The notes: generated from the letters alone by a model not told the origin. Positions 24,987 through 33,559 are shown, numbered from the stretch's first letter. The stretch is DNA of 64,000 nucleotides from Onthovicinus sp900555545 (GCA_949296915.1 CASFPX010000001.1:186001-250000); one strand, 5' to 3'. Numbers and translations: made by a program.

Positions 24987-25610
24987 ATGGATACAAAGAA
25001 AAATAAATATCAAATTCAACATGAAGAACGGTGTCAGGAAATTTTAGAAAAGGCAAAAAGCCTTTTTTTACAAAACGATATGTCCACAGTAAGCATGAGC
25101 GATATCGCGAAAGCTTGCGGGATTTCCAGGCAGACGCTGTATAAATATTTTGATGGGATCGATGCAATTATTTTTGAGATCGAAAGCCGGATCATGTATC
25201 GCTTTTCTCTGATTCGGGCAAAAGGGGCGGGCGATCTAATTGATCGTTTTTTTGAGTACTATCAGCAATATCCGGATGATTTCCTGTTTATCTGCCTGTT
25301 TGATCTCTACGTCCATACGCACCCCATCAATGCTCAGTTGATGGAGCGTTACCGGCAGACGATCCATCAGTACCTGCCGGATTTGACACGCCATTTTCCA
25401 GAAAAGAGCGAACAGATTATGATCGACGGCATTTCGCTGAAAAAGTATTATATTGTAGCAGCACATACGCTTTGGGGCCTTATGAGCCGGATGGCTATCC
25501 TGCAACAGGATTATACGGAAGAATATCAGATTACAGTGGAAGAGAGCCGGAAAATATTAAAGAAAGCAGCCAATGCTTTTTTGGGGGATATTTCAGAAAA
25601 AATAAAATAA
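24987..25610 (+). CDS. TetR/AcrR family transcriptional regulator
   Basis: A 207-residue regulator. The helix-turn-helix lies at about 30-54 (TVSMSDIAKACGISRQTLYKYF); the rest is helical with no recognised ligand domain. It is divergent from the GH3-symporter operon, and the space between holds a palindrome that forms the -35 box of both promoters. Repression of GH3, the symporters and itself is the simplest model, with a sugar or glycoside as possible inducer. The ribosome site TTGGAG precedes the ATG. It is not a close copy of the TetR protein at 373, though their operators share 13 bases. Confidence 0.9.
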   Translation: MDTKKNKYQIQHEERCQEILEKAKSLFLQNDMSTVSMSDIAKACGISRQTLYKYFDGIDAIIFEIESRIMYRFSLIRAKGAGDLIDRFFEYYQQYPDDFLFICLFDLYVHTHPINAQLMERYRQTIHQYLPDLTRHFPEKSEQIMIDGISLKKYYIVAAHTLWGLMSRMAILQQDYTEEYQITVEESRKILKKAANAFLGDISEKIK

Positions 25611-25674
25611 AGTGTAATGGTGTGATTTTGTTTACGGAAAATTTAACATGTCCCCAAGAGCTTATGATATAATA

Positions 25675-25683
25675 AATAATATA
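25675..25683 (+). promoter_or_regulatory. extended -10 promoter for the aldose epimerase gene
   Basis: TGATATAAT (TGN plus TATAAT at 25678-25683) lies 40 bases before the start codon. No good -35 box is seen, as is usual for extended -10 promoters. Confidence 0.5.
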
Positions 25684-25722
25684 AAATAATGGATGAGGCG
25701 ATGGCCTTAGGGGGGTATGGAT

Positions 25723-26610
25723 ATGGAAGTCTCTATAAGCAATTCGAATATTTCATTAACGGTCAATTCGCTCGGGGCGGAGATCACTTCGATCAAGAGT
25801 CAGAAAACCGGGCTGGAGTATATCTGGCAGGGCGATCCCCAGTATTGGACGGGCCACGCGCCGGTGCTGTTCCCGATTGTGGGCACCCTGCGCGGCAAGC
25901 GCGCCATCCTGCCGGGCGGTAAAGAGTGCCATATGGAGCGGCACGGTGTCGCCCGGCGGCAAAAGTTCAAGCTCCTACGCAGTGGGGAGAGTACGCTGAC
26001 CTTCCGGGTGGGGACGAACGCACACACTGTCCAGCAGTTCCCGTGCCCCTATGAACTGGAGATTACCTACACGATCCGTAACCGCAGTGTTGCAGTCAAG
26101 TATACTGTATACAATCCCGGCTATGACCCGTTGCCCTTCTGCATTGGCGGGCACCCTGCATTTAATTGTCCCGTGGGCGAGGATGACAAGTTCAGTGAAT
26201 ACGTGATCGAGTTCGATGAGGCGGAGATGGCATTTTGTATGTCGCCCGATCTTGAAACCGGCCTGCTCAATCCGGCCGACCGGCGCTGTGTCCTGAATAA
26301 CAGGCGTACGCTTCCGCTGCGCCACAGCCTGTTTGAACGTGACGCTCTTGTCTTTGACGATCTCAATTCGCGCGGCGTAGTGCTCTACAATCCGGTGCGC
26401 TCGCTGGGGGTACGGCTCGATTTTCCGGATTTTCCCTATCTGGGAATCTGGAGTACCGGCGACGCACCGTTTGTCGCCTTGGAGCCCTGGCATGGTATGG
26501 CCACCTGCGCGGATGAGGATGACCATTTTATGAGTAAGCGCGGCGTGTGCCTGCTCAAACCCGGGCGGAAAAAGACGTTTAAATATGTTATCACAATCAT
26601 TGAGCCTTGA
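25723..26610 (+). CDS. aldose 1-epimerase family protein (LacX-like)
   Basis: A 295-residue beta-sandwich mutarotase-like protein. SLGAEITSIKSQKTGLEYIW and the phrase HGVARRQKF (active-site His/Arg), GGHPAFNCP (second His) and VALEPWHGM (catalytic Glu region) match the LacX/YeaD-like branch, shorter than GalM. These interconvert anomers of free or phosphorylated sugars. The start at 25723 follows a run of six G at 25710-25715 with 7 bases between; ATG 25717 is too close. It probably supports the sugar-uptake operon on the other side of the TetR gene, but it has its own promoter. Confidence 0.87.
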   Translation: MEVSISNSNISLTVNSLGAEITSIKSQKTGLEYIWQGDPQYWTGHAPVLFPIVGTLRGKRAILPGGKECHMERHGVARRQKFKLLRSGESTLTFRVGTNAHTVQQFPCPYELEITYTIRNRSVAVKYTVYNPGYDPLPFCIGGHPAFNCPVGEDDKFSEYVIEFDEAEMAFCMSPDLETGLLNPADRRCVLNNRRTLPLRHSLFERDALVFDDLNSRGVVLYNPVRSLGVRLDFPDFPYLGIWSTGDAPFVALEPWHGMATCADEDDHFMSKRGVCLLKPGRKKTFKYVITIIEP

Positions 26611-26639
26611 GTGCGATCCCGCATTTTGGCCAAAGGAAA

Positions 26640-26669
26640 GGCGTCTCCATCTTTTTTGATGGGGGCGCC
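26640..26669. terminator. hairpin between convergent epimerase and MATE genes
   Basis: GGCGTCTCCATC pairs with GATGGGGGCGCC (12 bp with G-U pairs) around a TTTTTT loop. T-rich flanks are moderate on both sides, so it is a plausible shared terminator. Confidence 0.5.
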
Positions 26670-26692
26670 CTGCTGTTTTGGGAATATGGGTT

Positions 26693-28093
26693 TTAAGAAT
26701 GAATCGCCGCCCTGCCGGCCGAATGCGTGTCGTCCGGGCCGCGCCCCGGGTCATGCTCGGTGAGCAGCCGGTGCATGGTGAACAGGTAGGAGGTGCACAG
26801 CGGGATCAATGCGCCAACCCAAGCCAGCGGGTTTGAGGCGCTCGCCCCGGCAAAGCCAAAGTAGTGCGCCAGGATCAGCGCTGTGAATACACGCATACAC
26901 AGCTCCATCACACCTGCAAGCGTGGGGATAAAGCTCTTCCCGAGCCCCTGAAGCGTGTATCGGACGATAAACAGAATCGCCAGCAGGAAGTAGAGCGAGC
27001 AGTTGATGATCAGATAGATGTGGGAGAGCCGGATGACCTCTGCGGCCTGTGCGCTGCCGGCGTCGACGAAGATCTGCGTCAATGGTTTGCCGAAGATGAT
27101 GATCAGGATCCCGACAAAGGTGCTGAAGGAGATTGACATCGCCAGGCACTGGCGGATGCCTGTTTGGATGCGCCGGATCTGTCCAGCCCCGTAGTTCTGC
27201 GCCGCGAAGGTGGCCATTGTGATGCCAAAGGACATCATCGGCATGGTACCGAAGGTGTCAATCTTTTGGGCGGCGGTGTAGGCGGCCACGCTGGTGGCGC
27301 CCAGGGAGTTCAGTGCCGCCTGAATGGCGATCTGACCGATGGAGATAATGGAGGACTGGAATCCCATAGGGAATCCGATCCGGCAGTGGGGGATAAGATC
27401 GTGTATTGCGCCCTTCCAGTCAGATCCTTTGACGCGGGTGATCGGCAGCTTGATGAGCATAAAGATCAGACAGCAGACGGTGGCAATAATCTGCGCAATG
27501 ATCGTTGCGACCGCTGCGCCGGCCACGCCCATACCGGCATACCGGATCAGCACATAGTCCAAGATCACATTGATCACGCAGGCAATGGCCAGAAAGATCA
27601 GCGGTGTGCGGCTGTCGCCCAGCGCACGCAGAATATTGCTGAACAGATTGAAGAACATGGTCACCACTGTGCCGGCAAAAATGATGGATAAATAGGCGTT
27701 TGCGTTGCCCAGGATCTCCTCCGGCGTGTTCAGGAGCCGCAGAATCGGTTCGGTGAGGGGAAGGCTGACAGCTGTGAGGACTGCCGACGCGAGTACGCCA
27801 AGCAGCACCGAGGCGGCGATACTTTTACGTACCCCATCCAGATCCCCGGAGCCGAAGCGCTGTGCAGTGACGATTGAAAATCCGGAGGTAACGCCTTGAG
27901 TAAATCCCACGATAAACGACATGACGGTGCCGGCGCATCCGACAGCGGCCAATGCGTTGACATCCATCGTCCGGCCGACGATCAGCGCATCGGCCATATT
28001 GTAAAATTGTTGGAACAGATTTCCGATCAACAGTGGGATCGTAAACAGAAGGATCAGCTTTGCGGGGCTGCCCTTGGTTAGTGTCTTTGTCAT
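26693..28093 (-). CDS. MATE family multidrug/metabolite exporter
   Basis: A 466-residue membrane protein with about 12 helices. PAKLILLFTIPLLIGNLFQQ, FYNMADALIVGR and GCAGTVMSFIVGFTQGVTSG are typical of MATE/NorM-type transporters, which expel cationic compounds in exchange for Na+ or H+. The two halves are related, with a second start-like stretch GFPMGFQSSIISIGQIAIQA. ATG 28093 follows AAAGGA; the frame is open to 28129 without a ribosome site. It is monocistronic and its substrate is not predictable. Confidence 0.9.
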   Translation of the reverse strand: MTKTLTKGSPAKLILLFTIPLLIGNLFQQFYNMADALIVGRTMDVNALAAVGCAGTVMSFIVGFTQGVTSGFSIVTAQRFGSGDLDGVRKSIAASVLLGVLASAVLTAVSLPLTEPILRLLNTPEEILGNANAYLSIIFAGTVVTMFFNLFSNILRALGDSRTPLIFLAIACVINVILDYVLIRYAGMGVAGAAVATIIAQIIATVCCLIFMLIKLPITRVKGSDWKGAIHDLIPHCRIGFPMGFQSSIISIGQIAIQAALNSLGATSVAAYTAAQKIDTFGTMPMMSFGITMATFAAQNYGAGQIRRIQTGIRQCLAMSISFSTFVGILIIIFGKPLTQIFVDAGSAQAAEVIRLSHIYLIINCSLYFLLAILFIVRYTLQGLGKSFIPTLAGVMELCMRVFTALILAHYFGFAGASASNPLAWVGALIPLCTSYLFTMHRLLTEHDPGRGPDDTHSAGRAAIHS

Positions 28094-28456
28094 ATTGGCG
28101 TCCTTTCCGCCGCATCCGGCCGTTAACACTTAAAAGATCCTACCTATTTTAATACCATCCGGACGCTAAGAAAAGGGGGAAATTTGCTTTTTGCCCGATC
28201 TTTGTGACGTGTGATAAATGCGGGTGGACCACTCTTTGCGCTTTTATACAAATTGGAGAACGTCCCCCACGCCCCATAGGGGGCATATCTTTATGAAAAA
28301 AGTGACAAACTTTTTTGCGCCCGTACGGACAGTTGTTCGATGTTGAAATAAATCTGTTATAATTCATTCATGGTTTGCGGGCAATATATACAAAATTTAT
28401 TTCCATATATTGTAGATAATTACACGGTGTTAAAAAGGAAGAATAAAATCGATGTG
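28094..28456. other. intergenic region, no supported gene
   Basis: AT-rich spacer between the MATE gene and the 28.5 kb inverted repeat. It holds a small hairpin (GCCCC at 28271-28275 with GGGGC at 28280-28284) and TATAAT at 28358-28363 lacking a well-spaced -35 box. A 44-codon ORF from ATG 28370 has no ribosome site. I see nothing else. Confidence 0.5.
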
Positions 28457-28500
28457 GGCGTATTGCACAATGATATAACCGATCGATTGTGCAATATGCC
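28457..28500. repeat. 15-bp inverted repeat abutting a promoter
   Basis: 28457-28471 (GGCGTATTGCACAAT) is complementary to 28486-28500 with one mismatch; the spacer is 14 bases. The right arm ends exactly at the -35 box at 28501, so it looks like a regulator site rather than a terminator. Each arm contains the near-palindrome TTGCACAA/TTGTGCAA. Confidence 0.65.
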
Positions 28501-28529
28501 TTGACAAGACACATAAGATGAGATATAAT
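28501..28529 (+). promoter_or_regulatory. consensus promoter of the small-ORF transcript
   Basis: TTGACA (28501-28506), 17 bases, TATAAT (28524-28529): a full consensus match, as strong as the tRNA promoter in this window. Confidence 0.8.
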
Positions 28530-28564
28530 AAAGCCACAACAAAACAAAAGGAGTGAATTTGGTT

Positions 28565-28717
28565 ATGATGAATACGATCAGTGCTGTGGAGATCAAAAAG
28601 GCAATGGAAGAAGTTTCCAACACGCGTTCCTGGAGAAAAATCGGTAAGGCAATCAAGTTGTACGGCCTTTGCACCACACAGGAAATGCTGAACCCCTATG
28701 AGCCAATCGTCCGCTGA
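28565..28717 (+). CDS. 50-residue small protein of unknown function
   Basis: I do not recognise this protein. It begins MMNTISAVEIKKAMEEVSNT and ends EMLNPYEPIVR; it is helical and basic in the middle (RSWRKIGKAIKL) with one Cys, and has no signal peptide or membrane helix. Support for translation: AAAGGAG at 28547-28553, a full-consensus promoter just upstream and ordinary codon use. The transcript continues into a folded 3' segment that starts right after the stop codon and ends at a strong terminator at 28864. The length and basic middle could suit a small regulator, but no function is claimed. Confidence 0.6.
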   Translation: MMNTISAVEIKKAMEEVSNTRSWRKIGKAIKLYGLCTTQEMLNPYEPIVR

Positions 28718-28860
28718 GTGCAGCCTGAGGATGGTAATCCCCCCTCTCCGATTCAGGGAGAGCGGGCTGCACAGTGGATGGCAGGACTTTGAAATCCAGT
28801 AATCTTCAGCCGAATGGCTGTTGTTTTAAAGGTGGGGTTCCTCACCGATATATAAACGGA
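28718..28860 (+). ncRNA. structured 3' segment of the small-ORF transcript
   Basis: GTGCAGCC (28718-28725) pairs with GGCTGCAC (28765-28772), enclosing two hairpins (29-32 with 37-40, and 44-49 with 57-62 of the 287xx numbering), so a three-way junction. Then come CAGCC-GAAT-GGCTG (28807-28820) and GGTGGGG/CCTCACC (28831-28846). The GCAGCC and GGCTGC arms recur in the terminator, allowing other folds. No known RNA family is recognised. Confidence 0.5.
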
Positions 28861-28863
28861 AGT

Positions 28864-28888
28864 GGCTGCTCTGCGGAGCAGCCTTTTT
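28864..28888 (+). terminator. terminator of the small-ORF transcript
   Basis: GGCTGCTC (28864-28871) and GAGCAGCC (28876-28883) with loop TGCG, followed by TTTTT. Confidence 0.9.
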
Positions 28889-28896
28889 GGTACAGA

Positions 28897-28937
28897 AAAA
28901 GGCCCTGGATGGAATCAAGATCCATCTGGGGCCTTTT
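28897..28937 (-). terminator. terminator of the malQ-lipoprotein operon
   Basis: 28897-28913 pairs with 28921-28937 (AAAAGGCCC with GGGCCTTTT outside, GATGGA with TCCATC inside). Read leftward it ends with a T run. It also insulates the small-ORF unit. Confidence 0.8.
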
Positions 28938-28985
28938 GAAATATGATAATCCCTCTCTTTGCCATAGGAGTGTGCAAGTCGAAAA

Positions 28986-29774
28986 TCAGGCGGCGTCCTC
29001 CGGTGCAACCCACGTGTAGGAGCAGTTCATATTCTCCTGTATTTGAAGGGAGACGTCTTGTGTTCCAAGTGCTTCAAGCGCGCCGGTGCACACTGCCTGC
29101 GTTGTGGCCGTCACGTTTTTCTCGTAAGTGACGCTCATCATTTCACCGCTGACCCCGTTGATCGAGGCGCGGATGTAGCAATTTTCATACACGGTGCTGT
29201 AGTCCTGCACGTGGATAAAATCGCCCCCCTTGGTGTTGATCTCGTTCAGGATATCCTGCTTGTCGTGAATCTCAAAGGCCTTGCCGTGGTTGCTGGTGAG
29301 GGGGGCGGGGTTTTCTTCCCGACGCATCTTGATAATGATCTTATATTCCTCGCCATTCACGTTACAGGTGGCCCATTCCACTGCGCCTGCTTCTAACTGG
29401 GATCCCCACGATTGTCCCGCAACCGGAGCCACATCGGTCAAATCGCTGCCGCGTTCGCCGCTGCGGCTTGTACCCAGGGACATCTGATCGCGGAAGAGCG
29501 GGAAAATCCGCGCCAGCAGTTCGTCGTTTGCCTGTACGCCGTCATCCGGGATAGAGACGGAGGTGGAGATGCTCGCTTCCGGCCGGTCTGTTTTAATCTT
29601 ATTGGCCGCCGTATTGAAATATTCCACGATCTCCTGAATCGTCCGCGGCGCCTCTGCCGGATCCAGGCTGACGGTTTGAGTTTGAGTATCTGACGGGGTG
29701 CACGATGCAAAGGTGAGCACTATTGCTCCTGCAACCGCCGCCGCGAGAGATCTGCGCATTGTCCTCTTGTTCAT
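28986..29774 (-). CDS. hypothetical lipoprotein
   Basis: A 262-residue lipoprotein. The signal has a twin basic start (MNKRTMRRSL) and lipobox TFASC, giving Cys25. The mature part begins with a Thr/Ser/Gln-rich linker and has no recognised domain; EIVEYFNTAANKIKTDRPEA, WATCNVNGEEYKIIIKMR and GVSGEMMSVTYEKN suggest an alpha/beta fold. Its ATG lies 13 bases after the malQ stop, so they share a transcript. A surface role near alpha-glucan use is possible only by context. Confidence 0.75.
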   Translation of the reverse strand: MNKRTMRRSLAAAVAGAIVLTFASCTPSDTQTQTVSLDPAEAPRTIQEIVEYFNTAANKIKTDRPEASISTSVSIPDDGVQANDELLARIFPLFRDQMSLGTSRSGERGSDLTDVAPVAGQSWGSQLEAGAVEWATCNVNGEEYKIIIKMRREENPAPLTSNHGKAFEIHDKQDILNEINTKGGDFIHVQDYSTVYENCYIRASINGVSGEMMSVTYEKNVTATTQAVCTGALEALGTQDVSLQIQENMNCSYTWVAPEDAA

Positions 29775-29787
29775 GGCTACGCCTCCG

Positions 29788-31251
29788 TTATCTGATATAA
29801 AGTTGGTTCATCCGCCGGAAAAACTCGGTGTCCGTCGGGGTGAGGGAATCCTGTGTAATTCTGAAAGTCCAATTGTTTTCCGCAACGCCGGGGATATTGA
29901 TACGCGTGTCGCCGCCGTAGCCCAGAATGTCCTGGATCGGCAGGATGGTAATTGCGGCGGAGGACTGCCACAGTGTGGTGATGATATCGTGGAGCACGCG
30001 GCTGTGCGCGCCTCCCTCCAGTGGATCGTCCCCTGTAAAACGGCAGTAATCCAGCAGGTGCTGCTTTTCTGCGGGAGGGGTTTCCCACAGCCAGCCGAGC
30101 ATGGTGTTGTTATCGTGCGTGCCAGTATAGGCGATGCAGTTCTTGGGGTAACAGTGCGGCATGTGCAGGCTCTCCCCGCCGCCGAACCCGAATTGGATTA
30201 CCCGCATCCCGGGATAACCGGAGCGTTCCAAGAACTGACTGAGTCCCTCGTCCCAGGTGCCGAGATCCTCCGCGATGATGGGCGCATCCCCTAATTCCTG
30301 GCGTACGCGGTCAAACAGCCTCATGCCTGGGCCATCACGCCATTCGCCGGTCTTGGCTGTCGCCGCTCCCGCAGGCACGGCCCAGTAGCGGTGGAACCCG
30401 CGGAAGTGGTCGATGCGCACTGCGTCGTACAGTTCCAGGCTGCGGCGGATCCGGTGGACCCACCAGCTGTACCCATCGCGTTCCATGCGCTCCCAGTTGT
30501 AGAGCGGGTTGCCCCACAGCTGCCCGTCTGCGGAAAAGTAGTCCGGCGGCACCCCCGCCACGTGGGTGGGCGTTCCGCCCTCTGTGTCAAAGAGCTCCGG
30601 ATGCGCCCAGAATTCTGCGCTGTCGCGGGAGACGTAGATCGGCATATCGCCCATGATCCGGATGCCCAGCTCGTTGAGCTGCCGCTTGCACGATTCCCAC
30701 TGGTTGGAGAGGATGTACTGCTCAAAGACGTAGTAATTCCGGTCTGCCGGAGGGATAGAGGGGTCCCACTCCCACCAGGGACACTGTCCGTTCGCCTCCC
30801 GATGGGCCATAAAGTTGGCGTAATCCGTCAGCCAGAAGCGCTCCTGTGCCTCAAATTCGGTCAGGAGCTGCCCGCTTACCGCTTGGCGGCAGAACCGGCT
30901 GTAGGCAGAACGAATCAGGCGCGGCTTGCTCTCCCGTGCAAAGTCATAATTCGTGGCGTACGGCCCACCCGGATACCGGGCGGCCCGCAGTTCCTCTGTG
31001 GAGAGCAGGCCATCCTCCGCCAACATCTCGGGCGAGACATAGAGTGGGTTGATCGCAAAGGCGCTCCGCCCGGAGTAGGGGGAATTGCCCGCCCCGATAG
31101 GGCACAGGGGGAGAATTTGCCACCAGGTAAAGCCCATTTGACGCAGGTATTGCCCAAAGGCTAAGGCCTCCGAGCCAAATCCACCGATTCCGTACGCCCC
31201 CCACAGGGAGGAAATATTCATCAAAACGCCGCTGCTGCGCGCAAAAGCCAC
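29788..31251 (-). CDS. malQ: 4-alpha-glucanotransferase (amylomaltase)
   Basis: A 487-residue GH77 enzyme that transfers alpha-1,4-glucan segments and releases glucose, allowing growth on maltodextrins. Motifs: GSEALAFGQYLRQMGFTWWQ and LPLCPIGAGNSPY near the start, RIDHFRG (nucleophile Asp), IIAEDLG (acid/base Glu) and YTGTHDNNTMLGW (third carboxylate). Length is that of the plant/bacterial disproportionating enzymes. No signal peptide, so cytosolic. The promoter is at 31309-31337, and a lipoprotein gene follows. Confidence 0.95.
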   Translation of the reverse strand: MAFARSSGVLMNISSLWGAYGIGGFGSEALAFGQYLRQMGFTWWQILPLCPIGAGNSPYSGRSAFAINPLYVSPEMLAEDGLLSTEELRAARYPGGPYATNYDFARESKPRLIRSAYSRFCRQAVSGQLLTEFEAQERFWLTDYANFMAHREANGQCPWWEWDPSIPPADRNYYVFEQYILSNQWESCKRQLNELGIRIMGDMPIYVSRDSAEFWAHPELFDTEGGTPTHVAGVPPDYFSADGQLWGNPLYNWERMERDGYSWWVHRIRRSLELYDAVRIDHFRGFHRYWAVPAGAATAKTGEWRDGPGMRLFDRVRQELGDAPIIAEDLGTWDEGLSQFLERSGYPGMRVIQFGFGGGESLHMPHCYPKNCIAYTGTHDNNTMLGWLWETPPAEKQHLLDYCRFTGDDPLEGGAHSRVLHDIITTLWQSSAAITILPIQDILGYGGDTRINIPGVAENNWTFRITQDSLTPTDTEFFRRMNQLYIR

Positions 31252-31308
31252 CGGCTACCCCTCCAAGTACGCGGCCGATTATCTCGGTCACTCTAAATGC
31301 ATGAGGAT

Positions 31309-31337
31309 ATTTTACCACAAATTAAAATAAATTTCAA
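31309..31337 (-). promoter_or_regulatory. promoter of malQ
   Basis: Leftward TTGAAA (31337-31332), 17 bases, TAAAAT (31314-31309), about 60 bases before the start codon. Confidence 0.6.
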
Positions 31338-31393
31338 AGATTTTTTGTGAAAAATAGAATTCATCCCCCCTTCGAGTAGAAGAAACGGCGCAT

Positions 31394-31426
31394 AAAAATC
31401 CCCCGGAGAGCATTTAGCCCTCCGGG
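31394..31426 (-). terminator. terminator of the NSS symporter gene
   Basis: CCCGGAG (31402-31408) pairs with CTCCGGG (31420-31426); leftward the stem is followed by GGATTTTT. Confidence 0.75.
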
Positions 31427-31449
31427 AGACTCCTTGCAGCCAATTTTGT

Positions 31450-32784
31450 TTAACCGATCCCACCGTACACAAATCCAAGGATCAGTACGGCGAGCGTCAA
31501 GGGTACATAGATATACTTAGCCGCAATTTCATATGCACGGCTGAGTGGCTTTTTCCGGCCAAGCTCAAGCTCTGGGCGGATTTTTTTATACCCAAGCACA
31601 TAGTAGATGGAAACCGCTCCAAGTACCGCTCCGATCGGGACAACTACGATCGTCACAAAGTCAAGCCAGTTGCCAACCGCCGGCTCGGCCTCCAGGAAAA
31701 TGCCCACGGCAAGGGTGACCGCCGAACAGATCAGCACAGAGACGCGGCGGTCCAGGTGGAATTTGTGCTGCCAGCTCTCCGTAACGGCCTCAAACATGTT
31801 GATCAGCGAGGTGATCCCGGCGAATGCCACGGAGAGGAAGAACAGCGCCGCAAACAACCGGCCCAGCGGCATCTGCTGGAACACGGTGGGCAGCGTAATG
31901 AACATCAGCGAGGGGCCGCTCGTCACGTCCACACCATAGGCGAACACGGCGGGCATGACCACCAATCCGGAGAGCAGGGCGGCAACAGTGTCCAGGATGG
32001 CGGTGCGCAGGCTGGCGCGGGGGATATCCGTATCCTTGTCCAGATAGGCACCGTAAACGATCATGCCCGATCCGGTAATGGACAGGGAGAAGAACGACTG
32101 GCCCATCGCCATGACCCAGGTGTCCGCCCGCAGCAGGGCGCTCCAATCCGGCACAAAGAGGAATTTATACCCCTCCACCGCGCCGGGCAGGAATGCGACC
32201 CAGATTGCCAGCCCCAGGAACAGGATGTAGAACAGCGGCATAACCACCTGGCTGACCTTTTCGATCCCCTTGGTTACCCCCAGCAGCAGGACCAGGCAGA
32301 CGATTGCGATCACCACGATGTGCCAGGGGATGCTGCCAAAGCTGTCCGTGGCCTGGTGGAAGAACTCCGCGGACGGTGTATCGATGATTGCACCGGTGAT
32401 GGACCCGCCCAGGCTGCGCAGCACCCAGCCCAGAATGACGGCGTACCCGATCGCGATCCCCAGCGAGCCGAGCAGGGGGATCCAGCTGAGTACCGTGCCG
32501 AATCTCTTCTTGCCGCGGCTGTCAAAGCAGTATTCATAGGAGCCGATCGTCCCAGTTCGTGCCCGGCGGCCAATGGCGAACTCTGCGCTCAGGCCGACCC
32601 ATCCGAACAGGAAGGTGAACAGCAGATACGGGATCAGGAATGCCGCGCCGCCATACTGCCCCACGCGGTATGGGAACATCCAGATATTCCCCAAGCCGAC
32701 GGCTGAGCCAACACACGCGATCACGAAACTCAATGAGGAGCTGAATGAACCGTTGCGGTGGGGAGTGACCTTGCTATTTGCCAT
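31450..32784 (-). CDS. sodium-dependent transporter, NSS/SNF family
   Basis: A 444-residue transporter with about 11 helices. SFVIACVGSAVGLGNIWMFP and YRVGQYGGAAFLIPYLL are the helix 1-2 signature of neurotransmitter:sodium symporters (LeuT/MhsT/TnaT type), which import amino acids with Na+. The bacterial 11-helix form fits the length. ATG 32784 (MANSKVTPHRN) follows GAGG; upstream in-frame ATG 32862 would add a Pro/Gly-rich stretch with no ribosome site. Monocistronic. The amino acid carried is unknown. Confidence 0.92.
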   Translation of the reverse strand: MANSKVTPHRNGSFSSSLSFVIACVGSAVGLGNIWMFPYRVGQYGGAAFLIPYLLFTFLFGWVGLSAEFAIGRRARTGTIGSYEYCFDSRGKKRFGTVLSWIPLLGSLGIAIGYAVILGWVLRSLGGSITGAIIDTPSAEFFHQATDSFGSIPWHIVVIAIVCLVLLLGVTKGIEKVSQVVMPLFYILFLGLAIWVAFLPGAVEGYKFLFVPDWSALLRADTWVMAMGQSFFSLSITGSGMIVYGAYLDKDTDIPRASLRTAILDTVAALLSGLVVMPAVFAYGVDVTSGPSLMFITLPTVFQQMPLGRLFAALFFLSVAFAGITSLINMFEAVTESWQHKFHLDRRVSVLICSAVTLAVGIFLEAEPAVGNWLDFVTIVVVPIGAVLGAVSIYYVLGYKKIRPELELGRKKPLSRAYEIAAKYIYVPLTLAVLILGFVYGGIG

Positions 32785-33090
32785 GCAGGAACCTCGCTTT
32801 CCGGGCCTTACGCCACACCAAAATCCGGGCGGGGAGTGCCCGTCCGGATTATTTGTTACCATCAGTATACCATATTTTGATCGGATAGGAAAGCACTTTC
32901 CCCAAAAGCGGGCTTGGGTGCATGAGATTAGTATTTGCGCGAGAGCTGTGTGGCATCGCTTGTGCCCCGACGGAGGCCAAGGTTATGGAACCGCTCAGTC
33001 AGATCTGCATCATGCCACAGCTTCAAAGCGTTTTCCAGACTTTTGGAGCCGTTTTTGCCGGCTTCAAGTGTGCAAAAATATTGTTGAATA
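32785..33090. other. intergenic region, no supported gene
   Basis: About 300 bases between the NSS symporter start and the promoter at 33091. An ORF from ATG 32922 to 33158 lacks a ribosome site and has mixed composition. No repeat or clear hairpin was found. Confidence 0.45.
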
Positions 33091-33119
33091 TTGACAAAAA
33101 ACATGATACATATTATAAG
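33091..33119 (+). promoter_or_regulatory. promoter of hypothetical ORF 33161
   Basis: TTGACA (33091-33096), 17 bases, TATAAG (33114-33119), 41 bases before the TTG start. Confidence 0.6.
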
Positions 33120-33160
33120 TTATTTAAAATCAATTCATCGATTCCATATGGAGGTTAAAA

Positions 33161-33559
33161 TTGATCTATATTACGTTTGACCGCAATATCTTAAATGGAC
33201 TGATCGCGTGCGGCGTTTCGAAAACATATTATGTCAATCACGATTACTCCATTTTTCACATTGGGGATGAGTGCTTTCTGCACGGTGTTTCGGCTGGCGG
33301 AGCACCTCCGGGGGAAAGTGTTTCAGCGCGGGAGCTTACAGACGATTCCGTGACGATCCTTTACAGCTTTTGTCCATTTGAAATTTGCGGCGCTTTTAAA
33401 CAGTACACCCGGAGCGTTTTGGATGCCCCGGGTGTTTGTATGCGATTTATTCTGTTTTATTCATCGCGCCGTGCACAATCATCTTACGCGAGCGGTCCGA
33501 ATTTGGCCATGCCGATGCAGTCGGTCCCCAGGCTCACCGCGGTGGCAGCGGAGACCTGA
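33161..33559 (+). CDS. hypothetical protein, TTG start, overlaps degV end
   Basis: A possible 132-residue protein of no recognised family. For: GGAGG at 33150-33154 exactly 6 bases before TTG, and a good promoter. The first 80 residues (MIYITFDRNILNGLIACGVS, YSIFHIGDECFLHGV, SVTILYSFCPFEICG) look protein-like. Against: the last 25 codons run antisense into the end of the DegV gene, and a hairpin (33405-33412 with 33428-33435) lies inside. It may be a truncated remnant of a longer gene. Confidence 0.4.
   Translation: MIYITFDRNILNGLIACGVSKTYYVNHDYSIFHIGDECFLHGVSAGGAPPGESVSARELTDDSVTILYSFCPFEICGAFKQYTRSVLDAPGVCMRFILFYSSRRAQSSYASGPNLAMPMQSVPRLTAVAAET

Noticed and set aside
28370..28504. 44-codon ORF from ATG 28370 across the inverted repeat
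   Set aside because: No ribosome site, and its end overlaps the operator-like dyad and the -35 box of the next unit.
28718..28860. The folded segment as a tRNA, tmRNA or known riboswitch
   Set aside because: No acceptor/CCA end, no tmRNA ends, and no known riboswitch core was recognised; there is also no rightward gene downstream for a riboswitch to control.
32922..33158. 78-codon ORF before the hypothetical gene at 33161
   Set aside because: No ribosome site, and the 33091 promoter lies inside it.
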